From Romanomermis culicivorax (taxonomy: Eukaryota > Nematoda > Enoplea > Mermithida > Mermithidae), in the NCBI GenBank assembly GCA_963922205.1, contig CAWUHX010000228.1, positions 372,001 through 436,000 of the forward strand: a stretch of 64,000 bases of DNA. The letters run 5' to 3'. Positions 12,311 to 22,000 of the stretch are shown in pieces (the first letter of the stretch is position 1; each line of letters begins with the position of its first letter). The notes under the pieces were generated by a model. That model saw nothing but the letters and a program-made list of their open reading frames with translations, was not told the DNA's origin and did not search any database. The position numbers and the translations under genes were made by a program.

Positions 12311-12824
12311 TTGTCAATGATGCAGTCCTCTTCTTATCGTCACATTCGAATGTGTAGGATGCAAATACCAACGGATCGCAGCCCCTTTGGGCGCAATGTT
12401 CATAGCATTGATCGTGGTGCTGGCAACACCTATTGAAAAGTATCTGACATGTTGCAACATGAATTGCAATTAGAGTAAAGTATTGCATACAGCAACTCCA
12501 CGTTTTTTGCATAAAGCTTGCTGTCACATGGAAATTACGTAGAAGAAATTTTTTGTGTCAACTGCTTGCACTTCACGATTTACTTATCAATATCGTCGAC
12601 TGGTTGCCCGGATCCACCTAGACCACAATAGCAACCGTAATTGTTGAACTTGAAAGGGTTTTCATTCGTGATACATCTGATCATGTCGTGGAAATTCACC
12701 ATGCTCTCTTTAAATGTTCGTTTTATTGGAGAAAATTCAAAAATTTAGAATAAACTTATATTTTACCTGAACTAAGGTTTATACATAATGAAATTAGCCA
12801 AATAACAAATTTCATGGTCGCCAT
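12311..12824 (-). CDS. Secreted phospholipase A2-like protein, copy B (three exons seen, 3' end not found)
   Basis: Second copy of the phospholipase A2 gene, with the same exon structure: 12824-12767 (signal peptide), 12707-12584 (calcium loop [11 protein letters not shown]) and 12429-12311 ([12 protein letters not shown] with the catalytic His). The splice sites keep the same positions and phases. Differences from copy A are mostly single substitutions, such as Met for Arg before RCITNEN and Glu-His for Asp-Asn after CY. The donor after exon 3 is GTGAGG. As in copy A, no exon with the second catalytic Asp region was found downstream. That two copies preserve the open frame and splice sites suggests selection before or after the duplication. 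Confidence 0.8.
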
Positions 12825-12862
12825 TTGGAGATAAATGATGCGACGTCGTTCATTTTCCCGGT

Positions 12863-12869
12863 ATTTATA
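12863..12869 (-). promoter_or_regulatory. TATA box of PLA2 copy B
   Basis: TATAAAT on the minus strand about 39 bases upstream of the start codon at 12824, conserved with copy A. Confidence 0.6.
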
Positions 12870-13044
12870 GAAAAGATGAACAAAATTTGTGACGTTTGAT
12901 AACCCTGAATTAAAGTATTATTGAGTGTTTGTCACTTTGAATGGACTGAACAATGTTTTCGACTTGTACAATAATTAATTACGTGACTTTTCTGTACGAA
13001 AACATGAATTTTTGTAGTCAAATAATTTTTTTGAATATACCGTA

Positions 13045-13437
13045 CAGCAAAGCTTCGGGTTACAAAGTAGAACGTTCGAACCTTGAAAAAACCGGACTCG
13101 TCAGTCAAAGGGTCGCCTACGTTACACAGAAGAAAGTATTTTTTCCGGAAAAAATTTGCCAATTCGAATTCGTATACATCATTCAAGCAAGGTGTATTTT
13201 TTTAGATATCTTCGTTTTTTACTGCTCTGAAAAAATCTTTTGGGTTTTCGTTCCACTTAACCTTTCTACCACCATGTTTAACTAGAGCTCTCTCAATGTT
13301 TCAAATCATTGGGTCATTGTCGCTTTACTTGATAGACGCAGTGAGATCGAAAAAGGTAAGTTCAACGTGATACGGAGCTTTCACAGGGAGAAAAATTTTA
13401 TACTGTTAAAAAAAGCTACATTTGTCAAGGTCTATTC
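13045..13437. other. Unassigned spacer
   Basis: Between duplication copy B and the fold-back element. An open frame at 12953-13285 spans the junction but resembles no family I know. Confidence 0.4.
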
Positions 13438-14490
13438 GCAACTGAGCGATTCCCAAGTGAGCAAATTCCCAAGTAAGCGAATTCCCAATTGAACGATTCT
13501 CAATTTAGCGAATTTCCAAGTGAGCGAATACCCGATTGGGCGATTCCAAACGAACAATAGGGAATGTGATAACACCTTCTTCATGTTTTCGTTCTTTACA
13601 TTATATTTTTCTTCGTATATATTTCTTTTTCTTTCGTTTACCGTGTGTATTGTTCATATTTTCGTTTATGTATGTTTTTGCATTTTCATCTTTTGTCTCT
13701 GCTCTTTTCATTTTTTTCTTGTCATCTACTTTTTTTGCTCATGAATCAATACTATACAAGTTGGCATTTTTAATGAGCATCGTCTCCCATATAATTTTTA
13801 TACAATTCGGAGTGGTCTATTTCCTATTAATCTTATCCTTGGTGATTTTTTTCTTTTTTCTTGCTTACTTATCATCTTAGTTTTCTGCTTTTACTTTTTA
13901 TCATTCCTTTTTCCTATTCATCCGCTTCCTTCTGTTTTTGTTCTTTTTTCACATTATTCTTTCTTCCTCGCTGCTTTCTCTATCTTGCTTCCTCTTTCTT
14001 GTCACTTTTTCAGGTTTTTTCTTATGCTTTTCGATCTATTTTCTCTTTTTTTAATGTCTTAATTTTTGTTGACGTTTCCTTCCTCGTAATGCTTTGTTTC
14101 TACAAGCATTCTTTTTTTAATGTTTTTCATGAAGACTTTCACATTTACAACAATGAAAGATTCAATCATGCTAACTGTAAAGGAATTCTACGGGAGACCG
14201 CTGTTATTTGAAATGACAACTTGTAATGTATCGTATCATGAGCAAAAAAAGTAAAAATTAGATGACAAGGAGGAAGGAAATGAAAGAAAGCAGAGACAAA
14301 AGATGAAAACGTAAAAACACACCCAAACAAAAACATAAGCAATACACACGGAAAAAAAAGAAAAAAGAAACACATAATCGACCAATCTGGAATTCTCTCA
14401 GTTGGGAATTCGCTCAGTTAGAAATATCTGACGTGGGAATTGCTCAATTCGGAAATGGCTCAGTTAGGAATTTGCTCAATGGGGAGAATA
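13438..14490. mobile_element. Fold-back element with iterated-word ends, copy 1
   Basis: The left end is a run of 15-16-bp words of the form CGAATTCCCAAGTGAG. The right end carries the same words inverted (GGGAATTCGCTCAGTTAG). Inside these, a pyrimidine-rich arm (about 13570-14050) faces a purine-rich arm (about 14225-14370) that is partly its inverse; both contain a match to GATGACAAG / CTTGTCATC. The hydrophobic open frames here are products of TTC/TTT-rich DNA. A relative is at 47545-48440. No transposase is seen. Confidence 0.65.
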
Positions 14491-16368
14491 CATGAGAATA
14501 CCTCTTTCTCAATGTCATTGAGAACGCAAAAATGATAGGGAGATAACGCGGCTTATCCGCTTTTGTTTGACATTTGACTATCAATCAAAAAATGGGCCAT
14601 TGTACGAGGTTATAGAGAGAATATTTCCGATCATGGACGAGAAATCTCTTTCATTCATTACAGTAATAAGCTTTAAGAGTTTTTCCGTGTGTTTCCCATG
14701 GAATCGATCATTTTAAAATGAATGTAGCCACGATCGTGGTTTTGATTATTTATGTTTGCTTTAATACACGACGTCTAGAGAGGATTTAGCTTTGTTTTGA
14801 TAAATCAAAACAAAATTGTGCCTAAAAGAGCAGTGCTAAATCTGATATTCATTTTGCTTGAAACTGCAAATTTGTTCTTCTACAATAAAGTGTATTTCAC
14901 GAATTTTTATTTTTTTGGTGCGTTTTTTTATGTATATTGTCGTGCGAATACGATTAGTCTTGTCTTTTTTCTTTGTTAATTATGTACAATATTGGTACCA
15001 AGGTCCAGAAAGCCAAATTTCGACATGGGGGACGTATATTTTTTCGCCTGAATGCATAGCAATGCGATTGAATATTATCATCATCAAGGCCAATGACTTT
15101 GATAATTTTGCAACAGAAAGTCGTGCGAAAGAGTCGATCCACTCTACAGCGCTGCACAGAAGCTATTTCTTACCTGTGGACATTGGGTGACCACTATGTT
15201 AAAACATTGTTCCAGATCAGTGCCCGCCCTGTGCGACGCTCTGGAAACAACATCCGGGAAGCCATGTTCAACTCTTTTTCTGCTTTAGCCTTCGATTTTG
15301 ACTCGTCTGATCGTGGGTCATGATTTAGCCCAAATTTTACAGTCTATACTCTATAGACTGATTACGGATTCCAGTCGTTATATTTGTTTTGTATCTCGTA
15401 TTCAGCTTTTTCACGATCCAGATTTTAATTTTAGTTCGAAAATTTCTGTATCGGACAGCAAGTGGTACTATGTCTCGCACCGACTAGATCCTGCTACACA
15501 CTACATCCAGGTCTGCTACCAAATATGATAGAACATTCCGCATTTCGGGTATATTTTTTCCGAATATGTTCTTACCCTAGTTTTGTCTATTTCAATATAT
15601 TTTGTCTGACATATTTTGGCTCGGTATATTTTGACCCAGTATATTTTTACCTCAGTATATTTTTACCTCAGTATATTTTGTCCAGATAACGAAGTTAGAA
15701 CACACGCAAAGTAGTGAAGTGAAAAACCAGCACCAAAATCGGTATGCTATAGTAACCGCTGGAAATGATCCATGCACGCGCAACCAGCTATCCTCTTCTT
15801 TGGGATCACCTTCGAAATTGGCACAAATATGAAAACGCAAATACATCGGTGGTTTTATTTAGCTTGTTTGAAAAGTTTTCCTGCTAAGATTGAAAAGCCA
15901 ATAGCCTCGGATATGGAAGAAATGAATAAGGCTAGTTGACACCAACACATGTTGTATGTTAATTAGAGATTTCAATCCTGCCGCCTAGCAAGACTAATAT
16001 CGACTTCACAACCAATAGAAAACTGTAAAATGTGTTTTTGGTGTCTGTTTGATGTTCTATAACCTGCCAGATAAATCTTATGCTTATTTATTCTCATGAT
16101 CATTCACAGTGACGGCTTTAGGGACGGTGAACGGCCGCCTCCCCATTGGTGTCGGGATAATTTTGTTCTTTTTGTGGGAAAAATGAGCATGTGCTTACTT
16201 TTTATAAGTTCGCATGGATTTCTTGTGTATTTACTGTAGAATAATTGTCATTCGTTCGGCCTATTGTTGAAATTTCACCTTCACTTTTCTAGGCCTATTG
16301 TTGAAAGTTTTCATTTTACTTATGCTTCTGATTATTTTTCCTTTTAGAACTATTAACGAGTAAATTAT
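14491..16368. other. Unassigned stretch with a short iterated-word block
   Basis: No gene recognised. Between about 15545 and 15680 an 18-bp word of the type CCTCAGTATATTTTTAC is repeated about six times with changes, resembling the ends of the fold-back elements in this window. The rest is featureless AT-rich DNA. Confidence 0.5.
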
Positions 16369-16403
16369 ATGGAATCTTTGGAGTGAAAACAAATTTGAAA
16401 AAT

Positions 16404-16480
16404 AGGGTGTAGCCGGGAGTTGAACCAAAGTTACCAAAATTCCGGGTTGATGTCCTCACCACTAGACCACCACACCATAA
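16404..16480 (-). repeat. tRNA-like SINE head, copy 1
   Basis: On the minus strand it has an A-box match TGGTCTAGTGG and a B-box match GTTCAACTC, in tRNA spacing, followed by CTATTTTTC. The acceptor and anticodon stems are poor, so it is tRNA-derived rather than a working tRNA. Confidence 0.6.
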
Positions 16481-16668
16481 GGTAAACCCAGATCAAGGTG
16501 CTACCCTAGGCTATTATTTTCAGCATACAACTCCAACACTTGGTGATTGTGAACCTACGACTTTTGGCAAGTAGCAGCATACCTGCTGCCTTTACCTGCC
16601 TACCAATGAAGTTGCTGACTTTTTAGAAATGAAGCCAAGGGGAGCACCTTGATTTAGGTTAACCTCGT

Positions 16669-16741
16669 GGTGTGATGGTCTTGTTGTGAGGACGTCAGAT
16701 TGGAATGGTGGTAAACCAGGTTCGACTCCTGGCTACTCACT
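16669..16741 (+). repeat. tRNA-like SINE head, copy 2
   Basis: B box GTTCGACTC is intact; the A box is damaged (TGGTCTTGTTG). It is followed by CTATTTTTCAAATTTACTTT. Truncated relative of copies 1 and 3. Confidence 0.55.
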
Positions 16742-16942
16742 ATTTTTCAAATTTACTTTCACTCCAGAAATTCCGTATAATTTCCATTTCTAAAAAGTCA
16801 GTAACTACATCATTGGTGTGCAGTTTAAAGCAGCAGGAACGCTGCTACTTGCCAAAGGTTGTAGGTTCACGATCACCAAGCATTGGAGTTGTATGCTGAA
16901 ACTCTCAGCCAAGGAGAGCACCTTAACCTGGGTTCACCCCAT

Positions 16943-17013
16943 GGTGTCATGGTCTAGTGGTGAGTACATCAGCCCAGAATGGCGACAACCCAGGTTCGAC
17001 TCCTGGCTACACC
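16943..17013 (+). repeat. tRNA-like SINE head, copy 3
   Basis: Best preserved copy: A box TGGTCTAGTGG, B box GTTCGACTC, T-arm CCAGGTTCGACTCCTGG, and ends GGTGT / ACACC that can pair as an acceptor stem. A T-run follows. Confidence 0.65.
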
Positions 17014-17033
17014 CTATTTTTCAAATCTACTTA

Positions 17034-18417
17034 CAAGTAGTTCTTCAAATAATGAAACGTGGTATAGAAATATTTTGTAGAAAGTTTCCAATCAACAAGC
17101 CAGCAAATGCTATTGATGCTCTAGCAGTGTTAAGGCAACCTGTACCCACTACTCAGGGCTTCATTGAAAGTTAGGCTTAGTCTGATACTTGAACTCGAGA
17201 TCTTGCGGCTACCATCCATATATATATATATATGTACATGACAATTTTAGCTAATTTTATGACCTGATCATTGTAATTTTCATATATTTGCGTCATTGCC
17301 AATTAAAATGGCTACTAACGAGGACAGTTTTTCAACACTTAAGCTTCTGAAAACATATCTACGGTCAACAAGGGCCTTTCTGTATATTCATATTCACAGA
17401 GAGGTGCAATTACTAGTAAGGAAGTAATAGTTTTCAAGAAAGCATGGACGAAGAACTGAATTTGTTATTTGAAAATTTATCCATTTTTAATTTTGGCATA
17501 AAAATTTTGTGTTCTCTAATTAACAACATTTTTCGTACAAGAAATTTGACAATCCATCAGAATTTGTATTTTCAGTGAACCACAATGAAATCAATTACTT
17601 TTATACGTAAATTTTAAAAAAATTTCCACCCCTTTAAAAATCCTACTCCTCATTCAAGCATTTACGTGAGTTGTCAAGTTCCCGAAAAAAATCTTTCAAA
17701 GTGCATAATTCATAAAGTAAGCTTGCTTGAAATCAAAATCGAGAAGGCACTTGTAGTGTGCTACTCGGTGCACAAATCCAAGCACTACACTGGATGCCAA
17801 TGTTCATGAAATTCCTTAATTGAAATGAAATGTTGCTTTTTGATTTTAGAAGTTTGCATTATGCCACCTTCATTATTAATCGGGCATGCATTCCACAAAA
17901 AGTTCCTGGATATTCTAATATCTAAAACTTCATCTCAGCTTGACGTTTGGATATGTTCAGTGTAAGATCTTTTAATCAATTTCTAACATCGGCAATCATG
18001 ATGCTATTCGCTGGACTGATAATGATATGTACTCTTTTGCTGAATTGAAAGTATTTTTTAAATTAAAATTGCTACAAGTATTTGGGATCAAGAAAAATGT
18101 CGTATAAAAGGATTAAAAATTCAACTTCGATATTTAGTTTAATTGTTATTCAGAATTTTAATCCAGTTTCATTGGAGTGTAAACGTTAGTGCTATTTCAA
18201 GTTTGAAGTGCTTTTCACAACTCTTTCCAGAGTTTAATTTTCTTTGATAAATTGCGTCCTATTGTAATTTTTTTCAAAGGACATTTAAGTCATAAATTCA
18301 TGAGCAAATATGCAATATTTGAAAGTATATGAGATTATCAGTCACGAAACCAAAAGTAAATCAGATAGCCCCAAAGAATCAAAAAAAAATTTTAATAGGA
18401 TTCATATAATTCATATA
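17034..18417. other. Unassigned AT-rich stretch
   Basis: No coding or RNA gene recognised. Contains a short (TA)n run at about 17217-17233. Confidence 0.5.
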
Positions 18418-18661
18418 TAGTCTGTTTTTTTATAAAATGCCTCCAGATGCAAAAGTGACACAAATCAGTACTGTCGTCGAAATCGTTTACATAAAGTTCT
18501 TACTGTGAAATTTTTTACTCGAAAAATCGCTGAAGGTTAGATCAGTATGCTCATATTTCTAGCCCTACATGATATTTTGTTTATCAGAAAATCGCAAAAA
18601 TCTGAAATACTACTCTCTTTCCACTTTCATTATTTGGAAGCATTTCAAGAAAAACAGACTA
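18418..18661. mobile_element. MITE with about 28-bp inverted ends and TA flanks
   Basis: Starts TAGTCTGTTTTTTTATAAAA and ends with the near inverse, GGAAGCATTTCAAGAAAAACAGACTA, with TA at both borders. About 244 bp, without coding capacity. This is the form of a Tc1/mariner-type MITE. A diverged copy is at 49252-49478. Confidence 0.75.
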
Positions 18662-18839
18662 TAGTACACTCTACTTTAGAAATAGACCTGTCAACATGGA
18701 GTTTGCATAATTCATAAAAGTGTACTCTATTGTTTGAAAAATGATTTATGTAACAAGAGCTTTTATAAAAATCGGGAGACATCACATTCAAATTTAAACC
18801 AAAAATTGAATGAACATGATTTTCATTTTCACTTGAACT

Positions 18840-21445
18840 TTTGATGAAAGATCTGATTCAACTTCATCTTGTTATTGTCAATTGTTTTTGTTGTGAAACT
18901 GTGTCTCTGTAGCTGTGAGACTGCATTTTATAGAGGAAACATTTACCGCAAGAGCTGCAATATAGAATATGTTATAATGTGCTTAGAATAGATTACAATG
19001 AAATTAGCTGTTTTACATTATTTACTTGGGAGCTGTGGATGTTGAATGAAACTGACCCTTGAGTTTAGGAAAAGGAAGTTGCAATAGTTCAACCATACCC
19101 TAACAAAACCAAGAACACTTTGTAACTCAATCTCGACTTTCCGGATACTCAACCAAGAAACTCTCCAGACCTGCCACAGAACACGTTGACGTCTGCAACA
19201 GAAGTTTCTACCCTAGCCTTCACTCTCCTAATCGTATGTGATCCTTCTCCTATGCTCACAAAACACAACAAGTTACCCTTGGTGAGATTGTATAATGTAA
19301 AACGGCATAAAATCTCCGAAATAAACAATAATGAAACACTACCAAAAATACATGGACAGTGGCCACAACATTCTACGTAAATTTACCATTCCTGCCACTT
19401 GTGCTGCATCCATGCCGCGTGCCCACCGACGCCTGGCGCGAGTTGAACACGTGCACCTACAGTAACCCTGATATATTCTTTTTTACCAGTAAACTTCATT
19501 CACTCTAAAATTTACATATGTTTTATTGAGTTCACTATACTTGGTTCAAACTAATGAAGTATTTCAAATCATACAAGGAAATTCGATCATCGATGTTTAT
19601 TTATTACACTCAGCACAGTCAACTGTGATCATCTGGGTGAACAAGGATATCCATTGTACGAGGCGATGATTTCGAAGAAGAAATAGTGCTGATGCTGAAA
19701 ATTCGCTATATGAAGGAGGTTGAACAATATATTGGCGAGTTTAAAACCCTAAACCCTCCTCGCCAATTTATGCATGGAATTCCGACTCAGATGACCCTTG
19801 AAAAAGTTTAGGTAGAAAATTCTACACTGAAAAATTAGAATGTGCTGAAAAATGCCAAAACCACGATTTATACACTTTTGGGATATGGACTTTGGGGTAC
19901 AACATCGGACTTGGAGAAAAATTTCCGGATAAACATTACTAAAATATGCACCAAAGACAAAGCGCTAGCTCCAGTCCATACACCCAGTACACCACCGACA
20001 TTAGCAATGATAGTATAAGCTTTGAATACAGGAGCGTATTCTTTAACAACATACTGTTCCCATGATGGCGTAACAAAAAGTATTTCTGTGCAGGAGAAAT
20101 CTCCATTGAAAATTTCCATACACTCCTTATTCAAGTCATCTGATGATAACCATAATTGGCTCAGTTCATTGAGTATATTGAGTCTAAAATTCCACTCGAA
20201 ACAATCTATGCCACGTTTTTCGATTGCCTTAAAATCCGTTGGTTCAATTCGGCACTGCCTTTCTCTATATTCCGGGTAATTCGACAATTCTGGAAGGATT
20301 TCTACTGCTACTATGTTCCGATTACTAATATCTTGAATTGAACGGAGTGGATTCATTGGTGGAATGATTAAAAAAAGTCGGTTGTTATTGTAATTATCAT
20401 AGTTTAGTGTTGCATCTAGAAACTCGCCCAGATTTTCATTCAACTTGATCAAAATAATATCACCATCTTCAGGAAATGGGCAATAGAAGTGAACTGAGTC
20501 ATGGAATTCAGCGAACTGTGCAAACATTCCATTTGAACAAAAAACAGGAACTTCGAATCTCACTAAATCTAACTATGTTTTAACTTTCTTTGCAGTCACT
20601 TTAGCACTATCTAATATGTCTCTTGATTGTGAAATCCATTCATTGATCAGCTTATTCCAGTCACTAATGTTCGTGGAGTTTCGCCATTTGAAGCGTTTCA
20701 CCAATTGAACAGAAATATTAGCAGATAGATTCAGTTTTATTGAAGCTTCTTCAACAGCTCTCCAGTCGATGGTGTCCATCCAATTAGTGAAAACTACAAT
20801 AATCTTCTTCGACTTCAATGTCTCTATCTCAAGTTCAGTAAAAGCCCTGTACTGTATGGTAAATCGAACATCAGAAACGATCCGACTAATTTCTCGGGCA
20901 ACCTGTACTGTTGCAAACGTCATCGTCAGGCAAGTTATGATCAGCCAAAACATGAATGATCTTTTCGATTTCGCTTTCGATATGTAGGATAAACCGTGCA
21001 ATGTACTGTCTTGAAAACTCGAAATTGCCATTATTAAGATATGATTCAATAAAAAATAATACAACAAAATAGCATCATAGGATACATTTTCACTATTAAG
21101 CTTTCCTCTTCAAAAACTAACCATTTCTATCTGAAGTTCTTTACAGCTAGAGCAATTGGAACTAGGCGGTATTCCAATATATTGCGACCTTTGCGTTTTC
21201 TAGTAGCATGAACGTTCTGATATCCGCATTAAGTGAAATTCAGGTTACAGGTAGCCACATTTTCAAAGTCCCAGATGATCAAAAGTTCAAAAAACAGGTC
21301 AGCACGAGAAAGATTTTTTGGTTGGATAGTAATTAATCACAGACAAGTAAGTAGTTCATACTTTTCCAATCATGACAAACTCCTATGTCATTCTCGAAAA
21401 TATCGTGATAAAAATTCATGGAAGCTAAGAAGATTAATTTCAATG
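18840..21445. repeat. Segmental duplication carrying the DEG/ENaC gene, copy 1
   Basis: Aligns with about 25840-28030 across 3' flank, gene and 5' flank. Copy 1 has about 465 extra bp (about 19013-19478) ahead of the shared TTTTTTACCAGTAAACTT; this is either an insertion here or a loss in copy 2. The 5' flank up to the shared GATTAATTTCAAT is also duplicated, so promoter regions were copied with the genes. Confidence 0.85.
19868..21031 (-). pseudogene. DEG/ENaC-type cation channel subunit, copy 1 (one in-frame stop)
   Basis: Same length as the open copy at 26462-27625 and aligned to it along the whole frame, without introns. The N-terminus has the channel family's His-Gly motif (QDSTLHGLSYI), then a first membrane segment; the C-terminus has the second membrane segment with the selectivity-filter tract VWTGASALSLVHI. 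A single TAG at 20573-20575, where the sister gene has TTT (Phe), splits it about 153 codons in. Unless the stop is read through or is a sequencing error, the product would be a one-membrane-segment fragment. The start is taken at MAISSF, 12 codons inside the longest frame, because that fits the third paralogue. Confidence 0.85.
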
Positions 21446-21474
21446 TTTCGCTTACTCTGAGTCAATAATTTTTT

Positions 21475-22000
21475 CCAGTTACTCCTAGTGTCCCGTTTCC
21501 TCAAGTGTCCCAGTAGCTCAGGTGTCCCGTTACTCCAAGTAATGCTATATATCTCTCTAACCCAAGCAATGCAATTTTTTGCAAAAAACATGATGTCCCA
21601 TTATTCCAAAAATGCTATAAGTATCTTCATAAATTTTCCATAGGTACATTAACACTCTAACATAACAACTTAAACAAACCCTTAAGCAAAACACAGAAAA
21701 CAATAGAAAAACAAATACAAAAAAGTATAAGGCGAAGAAAGAACAGCATGAGCATAAACCAAAACATAAACCAAGACACAGAAAACAAAGGAAACATGAT
21801 ACAAAGAAAAATAATAGTTAAAAAAGAGAAAGATAAGAAATAAAGAGAACGAAGAAAATGGAAGAAAAAAATAAAATGGAAAGAAAATCAGTTTGGTACC
21901 AAAACAGCAGGCGCTAAAATTGCAGGTGCTGGAACAGCCAGTGCGAAAATGACCCAGTATCGAACTAGCTGGACCAAATCGTGGCACCGATATAGCACCA
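21475..22000. repeat. Iterated-word block plus purine-rich stretch
   Basis: About 21480-21560 repeats a word of the type AGTGTCCCGTTACTCCA. About 21680-21890 is a long purine-rich run, and 21900-21985 repeats GCAGGTGCTGGAA-like words. The layout (iterated words beside a purine tract) matches the fold-back elements at 13.4 and 47.5 kb, with different words. No coding sequence. Confidence 0.5.

Larger units (their letters stand above)
11274..13044. repeat. Segmental duplication, copy B (partner 1-3085)
   Basis: Collinear with copy A, without its 1.26-kb insertion. The AGCTGCAGCTTAACT-like word repeats are contiguous here (about 11705-12060). The right boundary with copy A is sharp after ATACCGTAC. 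Confidence 0.9.
16369..17033. repeat. tRNA-derived repeat cluster forming an inverted repeat
   Basis: Three copies of a tRNA-derived unit. The first (minus) and third (plus) share a longer body, including TTTCTAAAAAGTCAG, GCTGCTACTTGCCAAA and GGAGTTGTATGCTGAAA, and face each other as inverted arms of roughly 270 bp. The middle copy (plus) lies between them. Each tRNA-like part ends in a CTATTTTTCAAAT run that could stop RNA polymerase III. The units look like a SINE family. Confidence 0.7.

Noticed and set aside
13438-13560. CRISPR-like array of short repeats
   Set aside because: Words are degenerate, contiguous without unique spacers, and lie in eukaryotic DNA.
13520-14375. Several hydrophobic, Phe/Ser/Leu-rich frames resembling membrane proteins
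   Set aside because: They follow from TTC/TTT-rich DNA of the fold-back arm and appear in overlapping frames on both strands; the same is true at 47564-48499.
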